64,000 bases of DNA from Rhabditophanes sp. KR3021 (GCA_963281155.1 CAUJLY010000002.1:7812001-7876000); one strand, 5' to 3'; counted from the first letter of the stretch, positions 24,528-35,257 are shown. Notes: generated by a model from the letters alone, not told the origin. Made by a program: numbers and translations.

Positions 24528-24597
24528 ATGAAGATAAATAAGATTTCCGAAATCCCGTTCAAAATAATGAGATATTCATCAAAATAGGTCAACACAC

Positions 24598-24862
24598 ATA
24601 TAAATATCAACAGATACGCAATAACTTTTATTAAGAGTACCTTAGTACGAAAGATAGAAATCTCTCTCAAGTATCAAATGTGTCTGCTTAAATACAAGCA
24701 TTAATGTTGTGATAGCAAGATTAATCTATACAACAAAAGTGGCAAAGGTGATATAAGATCCCTTTACGATATATAAAACATAAACAAAGTATGATATGAG
24801 AAACTAAAAGGATATTGTTGGAAGGCAATGTGCAAAGAGATGATATCATCTATCTCTTTACA
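24598..24862 (-). repeat. 3' LTR of the retrotransposon
   Basis: 265 bases, starting TGTAAAG in the element's orientation. Identical by eye to 31260-31524. Confidence 0.92.
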
Positions 24863-24870
24863 TCCCCTTT
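24863..24870 (-). promoter_or_regulatory. Polypurine tract
   Basis: AAAGGGGA on the minus strand, directly before the TGTAAAG start of the 3' LTR; the usual plus-strand DNA primer site. Confidence 0.7.
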
Positions 24871-24908
24871 CGTTCTCTAAAGGATAATTCAGATTATTGT
24901 TAAAGTAA

Positions 24909-27900
24909 TTACATGGAGAGTGTGTACTTTTTTAGTTGAGAAAAGTGAACCCATGCAGGTCGGATTCGACCGTTGACCTTCTTGATTAACGCTCTTTGGT
25001 GAGCGTCTGTTTGAATAACTTTGAATGGTCCTCTCCATATGCCGTCAGATTCTCTCTTGTGGGCGATGTACTTTCTTAACACTAAATCCCCTTTCTGAAC
25101 TTGGCTAGATAGTCTATTCGACTTGTCTTCAGATAATTCGGCTTTCTCTTCGGCTTTTAGGGAGACTGTGGTCCATATGTTCTGGAGCGTGATTATCATT
25201 TGTTTCCATTTATCTTGAGCGTCGGTATAGTCTGAGATAATAAATGGATGTTCTGCACTTATGCTGAAATTGTTTTCTCTTCCGAACATTAGGTAAGAAG
25301 GTGAAAAGCCAGTTTCGTGATGGATACTGGAATTGTAACAGTATGCGATAGCTAGGCATGCCTCATCCCATTCACTATGTTTAGCATATATCCTGATACC
25401 TTCATTTAACACTCTATTCATTCTTTCAACCAGACCATTGGAACGGTGATGATTAGGCGTGGTGAAGTGATGTTTGATTTCCAATATCTTGGTGATTGAC
25501 TGAAATTCGGAAGAGGAGAAGCATTTACCATTGTCCGTGGTGACATGCGCAGGTTTTCCATACTTGAAAATGATGTCTGAGAGAAATTTTTCAATAATTG
25601 TTTCAGTCTTCATGTCTTGGAGAGGGGCTAACATAATAAATCGACTTGTAGAGTCAATAGCGACCAACATGGCTACGTGGCCTTTAGTGGTTTTTCTGGT
25701 AGGTTGGAGGAGGTCCATGTGAACTCTCGCTAATGGTTGGGCTCCACACATTTGTCTTTGTAGTGAATGTTTCAGTAAAGTACTTGGAATAGTTTTGTGT
25801 TCTTGGCATTTCATGCATTCAGCCATAATCTTTTTGTAAAGATTCTTCAAGCCAGCGCAGTGGAATGTATTTGTTAATTTTTGGTGGATCTTAGCAATTC
25901 CGAAATGACCACCAAATAGCGGGTGATTATGAAATGCGGTAATCCATTTAAGTTTCTCCTGTTCTGGTGGAATGATTCCTCTGACGTTTCTGTCCTCATC
26001 TAAATGATAGAAGTTACCATCAATGAACGTAGTTTTCTTTCCTTTGGCCAATTTAGCTAAATGCTGATGTTCTTCTTCGGAATACCTAGTTTGGTTAATC
26101 TGCCATGGTAGTTTGTCAAAAGCTATGGTTAAGACTTTAGGGTTTTGATGATATCCATAACGGGATAAGTAATCCGCGAGAACGTTTTGAACTCCCGGCT
26201 TGTACATCAGCTTCACCCGATATTGCATAAGTCGCGCTTGATAGCGAGCCAGTTTTCCTTGAAGTTCCTTTGATTTAAAAAGGGAGATGAGCGGTTGATG
26301 GTCTGTAAAAGCTTCAGTTTCATGACCCATAATGTAGTGCTGCCATTTGTCCAATGCCCAAACAAGAGCCATTGCTTCTAAATGAATAGGAGGGTAGTTC
26401 TTTTCGTGTTTGTTCAATGATCGGGAAATGTAAGCAAGGACTTTGGGTTCTGGTTGTTCCTGAAGTAGTGCCGCTCCAAGTCCACTGTAGCTAGCGTCTG
26501 TGTAGATCTGGAACTTGCCGTCCTTTTGTGGGGTTGATAAGATAGGGGCTTGTACCAATTTCTCTTTGAGGGTGTCAAACGCCAGTTGGCACGTGTCGTT
26601 CCATACAAATTCTTTGTCCTTTAACAGCAACTTGCGTAAGGGTTCTGTAGTTACCGCAAGGTTTTGAATGAAGCGGCCAAAGAAGTTTGTAACTCCTAGA
26701 AATCCACGTACGGCTTTGATGTCTTTAGGTGGTGCCAAATTCTTGATTGCAATAATCTTATCTGGATCGGGTTCAATGCCTTTGTTAGAGATAATGAAAC
26801 CTAAGTATTTAACGCGGTCTGCTCCAAAGGTACATTTATCCAGCCGGACTTTCATCCCATACTCCTCTAGTCTGGATAAGGCGATGTCAACGTCCTTAAT
26901 GTGTTGTTCTTCAGAATCCGACATTACAATGATGTCATCGATATATACAAGTGTACTGTCTCTAAGGTCTTCGAACATCGTAGTCATGATCTTTGAAAAA
27001 GTTCCCGGAGCGCCGGTAAGACCCATTGGAGTGTATTTGTAACGATAGAGCCCCCATGGTGTGTTGAAGGCTGTTAAGTACCTATCTGATTCCCGGATTG
27101 GTATTTGATGAAACCCGGAAACCAGATCCATTAAGGTAAAGAATTTCTTTCCTCCAGCCCTGTCAATTATGTCTTCAATGAGGGGAATACTGGTGATTTC
27201 TGGAACTGTTATGTTATTGATGGCGCGGAAATCGACAACTATTCTATCATCTCCGTCCTTCTTAACAACGATGATGTATCGGGAGGCACAGTCAGAAGTA
27301 CATTTTTCGATTACATCTTGACGTAGCATTTTGTCGATGTGTTTCTTCGCCGAATCTTGTTTAGCCGCCGAATATCTTGGTACTTTTGTTCTTGGCAGTC
27401 TCCCATGATTCTCAATTAAATTGATGCAGTGTTCATGAGGGCCATTGTACCGTCCAATATCTTCAGGGAATTGAGTGAAGGCAGAATCGTGTGTTACCAG
27501 CATAGTTTCCATACAGATTCTCCATTTTTCAGTAAGTGCACAATTATTCCAGCTGATCTGCGTCATATCCTTTGAATCATCAGTCGGGGACTTGCTTTCC
27601 CAGTAAAGGTATTCTTCAGTCAGTTCCTCTGGTACCTCTAGATTTAAGGTATCTAATTCGGTTTCCCAGTAAGCTTGTTCTTGCTCAATTTCATGAGGGG
27701 TTAACTGTAATCCTTTTAACATCTGGATAAGTTCCATTTGATTCGGACCTCTATTCTTGCCCCCAAGGGGGTTCCGTGTGTGTCCAATCAGTGGGAATTT
27801 GGTGCATCCAATCTTGATGTATTTGGTGAATAGTTTGAAACTTGTAGCTAGTCCATTTTTATCGAGCTCCGTAAGTGTATCTGCTCCCAAAAGGATGTCA

Positions 27901-28169
27901 TAGTCCAATTGTAGTAGGATAAAAGGGTAAATATTAATTTTGTTTTCTCCAATCAGGAGTTCAAGTGTGGTTCTTCCTAGAGAAGTAATTGGATGATTTC
28001 CAAAGTCGTTGGCGACGACTTGATTTGTAGGTGTAAAAGTAATTTGGTGACGGGTACAAAAGTCTTTTGAAACCATAGAGATTCCGGCTCCAGTGTCAAT
28101 AAGAATGCGAGCAATCATTTGCGTATGTTTGTACTTTACATACACGTCAATGATTGGCTCGCCTATGTT
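24909..28169 (-). CDS. pol: Pol: protease, reverse transcriptase, RNase H, integrase
   Basis: An open frame of 1086 codons follows a TGA at 28170-28172. Counting from 28145, the retropepsin motif is DTGA at about residue 17, the RT catalytic box is YIDD at about 401, and RNase H (QIYTDASYSG) follows. The integrase has an HHCC zinc knuckle (about 738-780), a D-D-E triad near 811, 873 and 907, and a C-terminal WRGPF module near 1038. All catalytic residues are present, so the enzyme looks intact. No ATG precedes the protease motif except one eight codons before it; the frame is continuous with the upstream membrane ORF across the single TGA. Confidence 0.95.
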   Translation of the reverse strand, partial: NIGEPIIDVYVKYKHTQMIARILIDTGAGISMVSKDFCTRHQITFTPTNQVVANDFGNHPITSLGRTTLELLIGENKINIYPFILLQLDYDILLGADTLTELDKNGLATSFKLFTKYIKIGCTKFPLIGHTRNPLGGKNRGPNQMELIQMLKGLQLTPHEIEQEQAYWETELDTLNLEVPEELTEEYLYWESKSPTDDSKDMTQISWNNCALTEKWRICMETMLVTHDSAFTQFPEDIGRYNGPHEHCINLIENHGRLPRTKVPRYSAAKQDSAKKHIDKMLRQDVIEKCTSDCASRYIIVVKKDGDDRIVVDFRAINNITVPEITSIPLIEDIIDRAGGKKFFTLMDLVSGFHQIPIRESDRYLTAFNTPWGLYRYKYTPMGLTGAPGTFSKIMTTMFEDLRDSTLVYIDDIIVMSDSEEQHIKDVDIALSRLEEYGMKVRLDKCTFGADRVKYLGFIISNKGIEPDPDKIIAIKNLAPPKDIKAVRGFLGVTNFFGRFIQNLAVTTEPLRKLLLKDKEFVWNDTCQLAFDTLKEKLVQAPILSTPQKDGKFQIYTDASYSGLGAALLQEQPEPKVLAYISRSLNKHEKNYPPIHLEAMALVWALDKWQHYIMGHETEAFTDHQPLISLFKSKELQGKLARYQARLMQYRVKLMYKPGVQNVLADYLSRYGYHQNPKVLTIAFDKLPWQINQTRYSEEEHQHLAKLAKGKKTTFIDGNFYHLDEDRNVRGIIPPEQEKLKWITAFHNHPLFGGHFGIAKIHQKLTNTFHCAGLKNLYKKIMAECMKCQEHKTIPSTLLKHSLQRQMCGAQPLARVHMDLLQPTRKTTKGHVAMLVAIDSTSRFIMLAPLQDMKTETIIEKFLSDIIFKYGKPAHVTTDNGKCFSSSEFQSITKILEIKHHFTTPNHHRSNGLVERMNRVLNEGIRIYAKHSEWDEACLAIAYCYNSSIHHETGFSPSYLMFGRENNFSISAEHPFIISDYTDAQDKWKQMIITLQNIWTTVSLKAEEKAELSEDKSNRLSSQVQKGDLVLRKYIAHKRESDGIWRGPFKVIQTDAHQRALIKKVNGRIRPAWVHFSQLKKYTLSM

Positions 28170-29270
28170 TCATAAATCTGCAGGTTTGGCAGCGGAGACT
28201 TTAATTGACTGTTGATGAGATTTGACATTGTTGGATTGTATTCGTTTAGTGGCTAGCTGTTGTAATTCAATAAGCTCAACTGTTGTCATCGCCCTTTCCT
28301 TCGGCTTACCGCATTGGCTAAAGCGTTTGAAGACTTTATAGCCAATATAGGCTATGAGCAATCCAATTCCCACTTCCAATAATGTAATAATGGTTGTCAC
28401 CACAAACTCGGCACTCTTCCCCGCACTCTCCCAAAAATAGAATTTGTCAGACACCATCTTATCAATGTTGTCCCAATGACTGGTAACCGGAGTTTGGGTA
28501 ATAACTGTTTCCTTGAAAGTACAGTCATGACTTTGTGACGATATATGGACGTAACGCTCCTTATCGATAAACCTCAAAACTCCTTTGATGATGACTGGTT
28601 TCTTCTCATAACATTTGTTTTGGAACTTGTAGCTAGAGTATTCCGAATCTGGTTCCAACCGTTGGCATTCATGGATGATCAACTTATTTTGTACAGCATC
28701 TGCCCTGATATCGTCTCTGTGAAGAATGATTTTTGCTTTTTCGGTTGGATCAGCTGTTTTAGTAAGTGCTTCAAATTCAGCTTTCTTTTCCTTGCATAGT
28801 TTCTTAAATCTGTTTTGGCCTACTCCTTGAATGAGTGAAAATGCGATGGTGTGGATGTGATTTAAATCTTGGGCTTCTTTGTACCCCTTGTCCACTACGG
28901 CTTTGAAAACTCTGTCAAAGTCGATTAAATTTGTAACTTGGATTGCTCCTCTTGTGCTTAAAGTGAGTTGTAAGGCTAATCCCCGTTGCTCCTTTGTCAT
29001 TTCTACTGGAAATTGAATCCAAATGTCTGATACATCTTCTCGAATAATCTGTTTTGACCATATGTTCTCCATATGCAGTTTGGCCATCTTACCATGTGAC
29101 AGAATTTGTAAATCAGTACCACATTGATTTTCTTTTCTGCTTTGAGCTTTGTGAAGCAGATGTGGGTCGTCTGTGACGGGAATGACAAAGTCGTTACTGA
29201 CTAAGAGAAGCACTATTTCATTTCCACAAGAACCTGTAGGACCGTGGGAATACAATCTGCGGTTCTCCAA
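28170..29270 (-). CDS. Env-like single-pass membrane ORF of the retrotransposon
   Basis: There are 366 open codons. About 285 residues with six scattered cysteines are followed by a transmembrane helix (FVVTTIITLLEVGIGLLIAY, about residues 290-310) and a 50-residue basic tail. The preceding 160 bases continue coding-like in other frames, including one Cys-containing stretch and one short hydrophobic start, so the N-terminus is frame-broken. The shape is that of a type I envelope-like protein, but I see no named glycoprotein motif. The frame is the same as pol, separated by TGA. Its position between gag and pol is atypical. Confidence 0.5.
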   Translation of the reverse strand: MENRRLYSHGPTGSCGNEIVLLLVSNDFVIPVTDDPHLLHKAQSRKENQCGTDLQILSHGKMAKLHMENIWSKQIIREDVSDIWIQFPVEMTKEQRGLALQLTLSTRGAIQVTNLIDFDRVFKAVVDKGYKEAQDLNHIHTIAFSLIQGVGQNRFKKLCKEKKAEFEALTKTADPTEKAKIILHRDDIRADAVQNKLIIHECQRLEPDSEYSSYKFQNKCYEKKPVIIKGVLRFIDKERYVHISSQSHDCTFKETVITQTPVTSHWDNIDKMVSDKFYFWESAGKSAEFVVTTIITLLEVGIGLLIAYIGYKVFKRFSQCGKPKERAMTTVELIELQQLATKRIQSNNVKSHQQSIKVSAAKPADL

Positions 29271-29508
29271 GTGCCATATTGATTACTTGCATGCAGTGGT
29301 TGACTTTGAGAAGGAGTTGCAAGCTCCCATTCATGACCATTCATGCATGTTACAGTACCCACTACTTCTTTTGCTGCCAGCGCAGGTGAGAATTCCGAGG
29401 ACAATAGACATAAGTAGCTTCCAATTTGCCCCTTGTTCTACCTCCAGTTTTTGTCTTTAGGAGTGGTATGCATAACTTTGGCTTTTCTGGAAAAATCAAC
29501 TTACCGTA

Positions 29509-31014
29509 TCAAGTTTGGCTTGTTTGTGCTTGCCGAACGGACAAGACTTTAGGTGTTGGATGGTCTTCGTCTGGAGAGTAGTAGTCATCCTCAATGTCTT
29601 GTGGCTGGGGTTTGGAAGCGACCTGGCGAACTTTCGTCTGTTGATTTTGATAGTAAGGCTTCTTCAGAGTCATCTTGACTCGGGAAAGTTTTTGTCTTGA
29701 CTTCGCCAGATGGTCGTTGAAACGTTCCTTTAGATTGTTTGTTGAAATCATTGTTAAATTCAGAGTACTTTTCTGAGTTACTTTCTGCTTTCGACATTTT
29801 TCTTGGAGTTGTCTTTCTTCTTAATCTGTTGTCTAAAGCGCTTCTCTCTTTGCAGTACTTCCTCATACTTTAGCTACGTCTTGAAGTTCTTGAATGGACA
29901 ACTTGTTGACTCTGCTCTCTAGTTTGTCAGCAATTCGATTAGGTAAGAAGTCAATCAGAATAAACTTGGCATTACGACTAATCCTGTCCATTAAATCCAT
30001 ACCCTCCTCCTGTGATCTGTGTGGTTTTGCCTGTAAGACGACGCAACTGAAAATCCATATGAGGTGGCAATGATTTGTACTAGGGCTGTCCATTGTGTGT
30101 CAAAGTCTCCTTCCAGATCCAGTACCATCCTTCTTATCTCATGTACGGCATTGCGTTGAGAGACCTTGGTTTCGAGATTGTTGGAAATGTAGCTGGTAAC
30201 TGTCTTAAATGAAGCCTTTCTCAGATGTAGTGATTGCATTGACATAAAGTACTAAAGCTCTGCCAGCTAAATAATCTTCCAGATATAGAACCATCTTCCT
30301 TCTGACGATATTGGCTGGAAACCCCATGTATGACTCTTCAATAGCATCAACGTATCTTTTTGATCCATCGGGTAAAGGCTTCTTGAGTACCTTCATTAAA
30401 CACCCTGAGTCTTGTTATGGCTTGTGCTGAGGTAACGTGTTTTTGAACGCATCTGTTAGCATTATTGTCCGGTCCATACTGTCTTCTTCGGAAATTGTTT
30501 CCTCCGCTGCCGAATGTTGTCGGGATGTTTGTCGCTTTGTCATCTCCTCTCCGCTGCTATCCGAGACGTAGGTAGTCCTCCTGTCGAAACGGGTAACGAT
30601 AGGTGTGTTGGTTGGTGGAATCTTCCCCCTTGTACTTTTGTCCTTAAACAGATTGTCGGCGGTTTGTTGGGGAGTCGTATCCTCGACCGGGTCTCCATTT
30701 AGCATATTATATCTATAGTTCTTGTCATCCTTGTCCTCTTTAGCCGAAGTGTAATCTTCCCAATCAGATTTGACTTCCAATTCCTCTTCTACCTTCTTAA
30801 TATTCCCGACTGTAATTGGCAATAATTGCCCATTCCCATCCTCTAAAACCTTGAGTCTTTCGATTAGGTAAACTGAGTATTCAATGGGTTTGGTTTTCCA
30901 TACAACTTTAAGACGTTTGTAGCCTTCATCCCTCCTCTCCAATCGTTTATTTTTTTGCAAAATGTCCATGATGTTGTCAAATAAAACTCCATTTTTTATT
31001 CTTTTAGACGACAT
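29509..31014 (-). pseudogene. gag: gag region in several broken frames
   Basis: An ATG at 31014 opens 199 codons with a lysine- and acid-rich, mostly disordered composition, ending at TAA 30415-30417. The same frame reopens at once and at 30205-30396 shows a capsid-like stretch (VLYLEDYLAGRALVLYVNA). Frame changes follow near 30230, 30060 and 29865. The last part (29509-29866) is basic and Gln/Lys-rich, consistent with a nucleocapsid without zinc knuckles. Real decay or assembly error cannot be separated here. Confidence 0.65.
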
Positions 31015-31248
31015 GGTAAATCAACACTTGTGGAGGGATGGTGATCCTATTCTTTTCTTATCTGGGACCTATCAAAATGATGCTGAAGCTGCTAAAAATG
31101 AGAAGCTAATGATCCTTGGACTAATTCTATCCGTAATAGGTGTAATAATTGCAATAATCTGGTGTAGATGTCGTTAAATATGACCTCAATTTAGTTAAAT
31201 AAATTTGTGCTGATGTTGTAATTGACTCTTCTTGTTCAAATTAACTCT

Positions 31249-31260
31249 CAGGAACCTCCA
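31249..31260 (-). promoter_or_regulatory. Primer-binding site, tRNA-Gln-like
   Basis: On the plus strand the bases read like a tRNA 3' end, GGAACCTCCA. Nematode tRNA-Gln ends in GGAACCT plus CCA, so the element probably primes with tRNA-Gln. Confidence 0.6.
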
Positions 31261-31524
31261 TATAAATATCAACAGATACGCAATAACTTTTATTAAGAGT
31301 ACCTTAGTACGAAAGATAGAAATCTCTCTCAAGTATCAAATGTGTCTGCTTAAATACAAGCATTAATGTTGTGATAGCAAGATTAATCTATACAACAAAA
31401 GTGGCAAAGGTGATATAAGATCCCTTTACGATATATAAAACATAAACAAAGTATGATATGAGAAACTAAAAGGATATTGTTGGAAGGCAATGTGCAAAGA
31501 GATGATATCATCTATCTCTTTACA
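31260..31524 (-). repeat. 5' LTR of the retrotransposon
   Basis: 265 bases, identical by eye to 24598-24862. It lies about 100 bases upstream of the ATG of the lectin-like gene at 31625, so it now occupies that gene's promoter region. Confidence 0.92.
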
Positions 31525-31624
31525 CACACTTTATTTGCATCCATTTAATTTATAAACAAATCACACATGTAAGTAAAATAATTTATATATAAAGAAATTT
31601 TAAATCTTAGTTTTTCAATTCAAA

Positions 31625-32081
31625 ATGAATATTACATTTAATTCAATTTTATTCTTCGTTGTCATTTTGTGTTTTATTTCATCTGTTCATTCACAATCTA
31701 CCAAAGCTAATATTGCCAGTGCAGATGAAAAGTTTTGTTCTTCAGATATAAGAGGACTTTACATGGACATTATTATTATAGTGGAAGTAAACTAGTTACA
31801 ATCAAAAGTAAGACAAAGAAGATTTTATTAACCGTTACAAAACTGGCCAATATCATATTGGACTCAATCAAATTAAAAAGTCATCAGTTTGGGCATGGTC
31901 TAACGGCGAAATATTATTTTCTACTGGATATACTAATTTTGCTCTGGGAGATGAAAAGAAAATTAATTCTTGTACTTTTATGTATAAAAATAATCAATGT
32001 CAAGCAGGATCATGTCTTGATAATAGTTTGGCTTATATGATCAAAAAGCCTGCTTGCTTAGGTATTTATTTTTGTGCTTAA
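31625..32081 (+). pseudogene. C-type lectin-like gene, frameshifted
   Basis: An ATG at 31625 opens a signal peptide (ILFFVVILCFISSVHS) and a short mature region with one Cys. The C-type lectin fold then continues in two other frames: a middle patch HYYYSGSKLVTIKSK, and a C-terminal part with IGLNQIKKSSVWAWSNGE, then TNFALGDEKK, then CTFM. It finishes with a Lys/Cys end at 32081. The W.WSNG and late cysteines are hallmarks of the domain. Two frame changes (about 31745-31760 and about 31815-31830) break it. An LTR sits just upstream. Confidence 0.7.
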
Positions 32082-32203
32082 AATTCGTAAACTGACTTTT
32101 ACAAATTACATAATTTAAAACATATGCAAATATTGCTTGAACTTAATAAAATAAGATGTAATCATATTTATTGAAATAAAAGGACATTCAATTATTGCTA
32201 ATA

Positions 32204-35200
32204 TTAAGAAGTCCAACCTAAACTAAAGCCTCTGTCAGATAGTGGATATTCAGACTTAAAAACAACTGTAACCATATTCTGAGTTGCATTTGCTGAATTA
32301 AGAATTACATGTCCAGAGTACGTCCCAAGTAATGGATATGATTCAGATGGTCCATCATACAATGTTAAAGTTGTGTAAGCAGATTGGAGTGAAATTTCAG
32401 TAAAAGTTATATTCATTGACTGCTTTTCTGGAATACTAATTAAATAATGTTCATCAGCATAAGTATTATAATTATTTGGGTAATTAGCACTGGCTAGGAT
32501 TCCATTTATTCCACCAAATTTAACAATATTGGAACTATCGAGTTCATTGTAAAAGCCTGAAAATGCCGTGGCAACGTTGGATCTATCTGAGTGGAACCAT
32601 AATGTCATAACATTTGAACTTGACTTTATTTGGGCAGATGGACTAGATCTTTGAAGAATACCTGAACTTGTATAAAAAGGTGTTGAAGTTGTGTCTGAGC
32701 CATCATAAATTGATAATATATCAAGACCACTCTCGGTATTGAATGCAATAAAATTGAGTTCAATTCTTTTACCTGGTTCCACAATAATATAGTAATAGCA
32801 GTCTTGATTGTTTGAGTATGCATTTAGATAGTTAGGAGATGTTATTTCCCCAAATCTATCTTGATACAATTTTCTTGGACATCTAAAAATACTTGATTAC
32901 AAAAAATGTAATATTTAAAATTACGTTGGATCAGCATCTGTGGTGTTCCATGTGAAGCTAAAACCCCTACTAACATCGTTACTTTGAGCAACAAAATAAA
33001 CTAAAACTTGTGATGTTGATGTTGTAACAATTGTTGGGGAAGTTTGTGAGCCTGACAAACTACTAATCAAGTTTCTATTTTGAATTCCGCCATCATAAAA
33101 AGTTAATGAAAGAGAATCAACAGTAAAATCTATTGGATAACCATACAAATTTTGAATTACATAAACTTCTGTATCATGAACATTGTAATTTAATGGGAAA
33201 TTATTACTATTAATTCGTCCTTCATTAGTATAGTAAGTAATACTTTTTGTAGCATCAATAGTTTCATAATGCAATTGCCACCCTTGAGCATTTATAGCAT
33301 AATCAGAGTAAAATACTAAAGTTAATACATTTTTGTAAGATGTGAATGATAAGGATGACAGTTGGGATGATAAATCGCCTGTGTATTTTCCAATTAGAGG
33401 GAAATTTGTGTCTTCACCGTCATAAATTGCCAAATAATCACTATTTTGTTCAGTAATAAATGAGTCCATTGTTATTGAAATCCTTTTTGTCTGAGGAACT
33501 GTAATTTGCATGACGCAGTTAACATTATTTGGATAATTTCCATCAAAACCTGGCGATGAAATGATTCCTTTTGGCTGGGTAAAAGATGCTGTCCCACAAC
33601 TAAAAATTATTTAAATGTTGCAATTTTGAAGTCAACTTACAGTCCAGATATTTTTTGAGTATTCCAGCTCAAGGTTAATGCACAATTATCTATACTACCT
33701 GAAACTTGTTTAATAGAAAATGATAAATAATTACAGTTGGATGAATACTCCATAAGGTTTGAATAGACTGCATTTCCAGTTAAAGTTCCAAGAATAAGTG
33801 ATTGTTGTAATGGACCATCAAAAATAGTTAAAACTGTACCAACACATTCAAAATTTGATATTTGAAGATTTATTTGGGAATACATAGGTACTCTAATAAT
33901 GTATGAATAGTTTGTATTATTTGCAAAATTTTGAGGTAAATTTAAGTTAGTTAATAAGCCTGTCGTTGTATTAATATATTGTACAGAAGGAAAAGATTTT
34001 GATACATATGTGGCTGACCATCCTTTAGCAACTATGCTACTATCTGAATCAAATTGCAATCCCATGTAATTGGATGCTGAAACAAAATTGTAACTTTGAC
34101 CCAAGTTAGTTAACTGTCCTGTCAATCGTTTTAATGATGTTCTTTGGCCATAAATTTGAAGATAATCATAGCCACTTTCTGTCACAAAATCGTTAATTGT
34201 AAGCAAAATTCTCTCTCCAACGGCAGCATTAATTTGATAACGACAATCAAGATAGTTCAAATAATTTTGAGGATAGTTAGTAGAGGTAAGAGTTCCTGTT
34301 GGTTTATTATACAATGAGAGATGGACAACTAAAGAATAATGCAAGAATTTAAAAAATAAATTACCTATTAAGTCTATATGCTGTCGTTGTCGATGACAAT
34401 ATATCTGTCGTTGTGGATGACGGAACTGGCGTAGATGACCCCCCTGTTCCCAAATTTGCAACTAATTGAGGAGTCCATGAAATTTGCCATCCTTTGTATT
34501 TAACATCTGTTTTAGTAGGGAAAAAATAAATTGAAACAATTGTGCCAGTTGATGTTATTGTCAAAGGTACGGATGTTTTTTGTCCAGTCAGTGATAGAAG
34601 CTTTGGAGAATAACGAGTACGACCATCATAAACAAACAAAGTATAATCATTTTCTGGAATTTGAAGGATATCAAATGTAAGAGTTATTGGTTGATCTGCT
34701 GAGATAATATTAAGTTGATTTTGTGAACTGTCATAATTTGTTGAAAAATTGGTGGTAGTAATTACTCCATTATTAGCAACCAAATTTAAGTTGCTGTTAA
34801 CTGATAATGTTGAATAAGAAGCATGCCATGAGAAAATAGATTCGGAAGTTGAGGTATGTGAAACGATTGTTAAAGCATTGCCACTTGAAGTAATATCCAA
34901 ATTTAAACATGTTTCTTTGTTTGCTTCTGAACAAGTAGCAATAACTAAGTTTGAAGCATAGCTGCCGTCATAAATTGTAATGTAATTTGCACTCAATTCA
35001 GAGAAAAAATCGTCCAAATGTAATTGAATTTTTCTGTTTGGGGCAACTTGAATAGTGTATTGACAATCAAGATTAATGAAGGTATTAAAATATTCTTGCC
35101 CTTTATTTATTACTCCTTTAGGATTAGTGTAGAATTTTGATGGACATCTAAAATAAAATTAAAACTTGTTAAAAGTTAAATCAAACATACACAGTAAATG

Positions 35201-35257
35201 CATCTCTACATTTTCCTAATTCTGCATCATATTCTAAGCCTTTTTTGCAAGTTGATA
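32204..35257 (-). CDS. Multi-CUB-domain extracellular protein, 5' end missing
   Basis: Exons are 35191-35257 (Cys-rich, EGF-like piece), 34365-35147, 33641-34328, 32925-33599 and 32204-32882, with introns of 36-43 nt. Each large exon starts with a Cys, all in the same phase, and encodes two CUB domains, giving eight. In each pair the first CUB has a Cys pair about 27 residues apart and a YDG-type calcium-loop motif; the second lacks cysteines. The first large exon ends in a Thr/Ser/Pro linker. Exon 33641-34328 is one base too long and is frameshifted just after its acceptor. No signal-peptide exon was found upstream. An extracellular binding role is inferred. Confidence 0.78.

Larger units (their letters stand above)
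24598..31524 (-). mobile_element. Ty3/gypsy-type LTR retrotransposon
   Basis: The element is 6.9 kb and reads on the minus strand. LTRs of 265 bases (24598-24862 and 31260-31524) look identical, which implies recent insertion. CACAC flanks both outer ends (24593-24597 and 31525-31529), a 5-bp target duplication. A primer-binding site at 31249-31260 and a purine tract at 24863-24870 are in the correct places. Gene order is leader, gag (several broken frames), a membrane-protein ORF, then protease-RT-RNaseH-integrase. A membrane ORF before pol is unusual for Metaviridae. The LTR ends are uncertain by one base. Confidence 0.93.

Noticed and set aside
25531..27042. Plus-strand frames opposite pol
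   Set aside because: Shadows of the pol coding frame on the minus strand.
30962..31177. Plus-strand 71-codon frame with a hydrophobic C-terminal segment inside the retrotransposon leader
   Set aside because: It is antisense to the element, has no supporting splice sites or family, and the hydrophobic segment can arise from AT-rich sequence.
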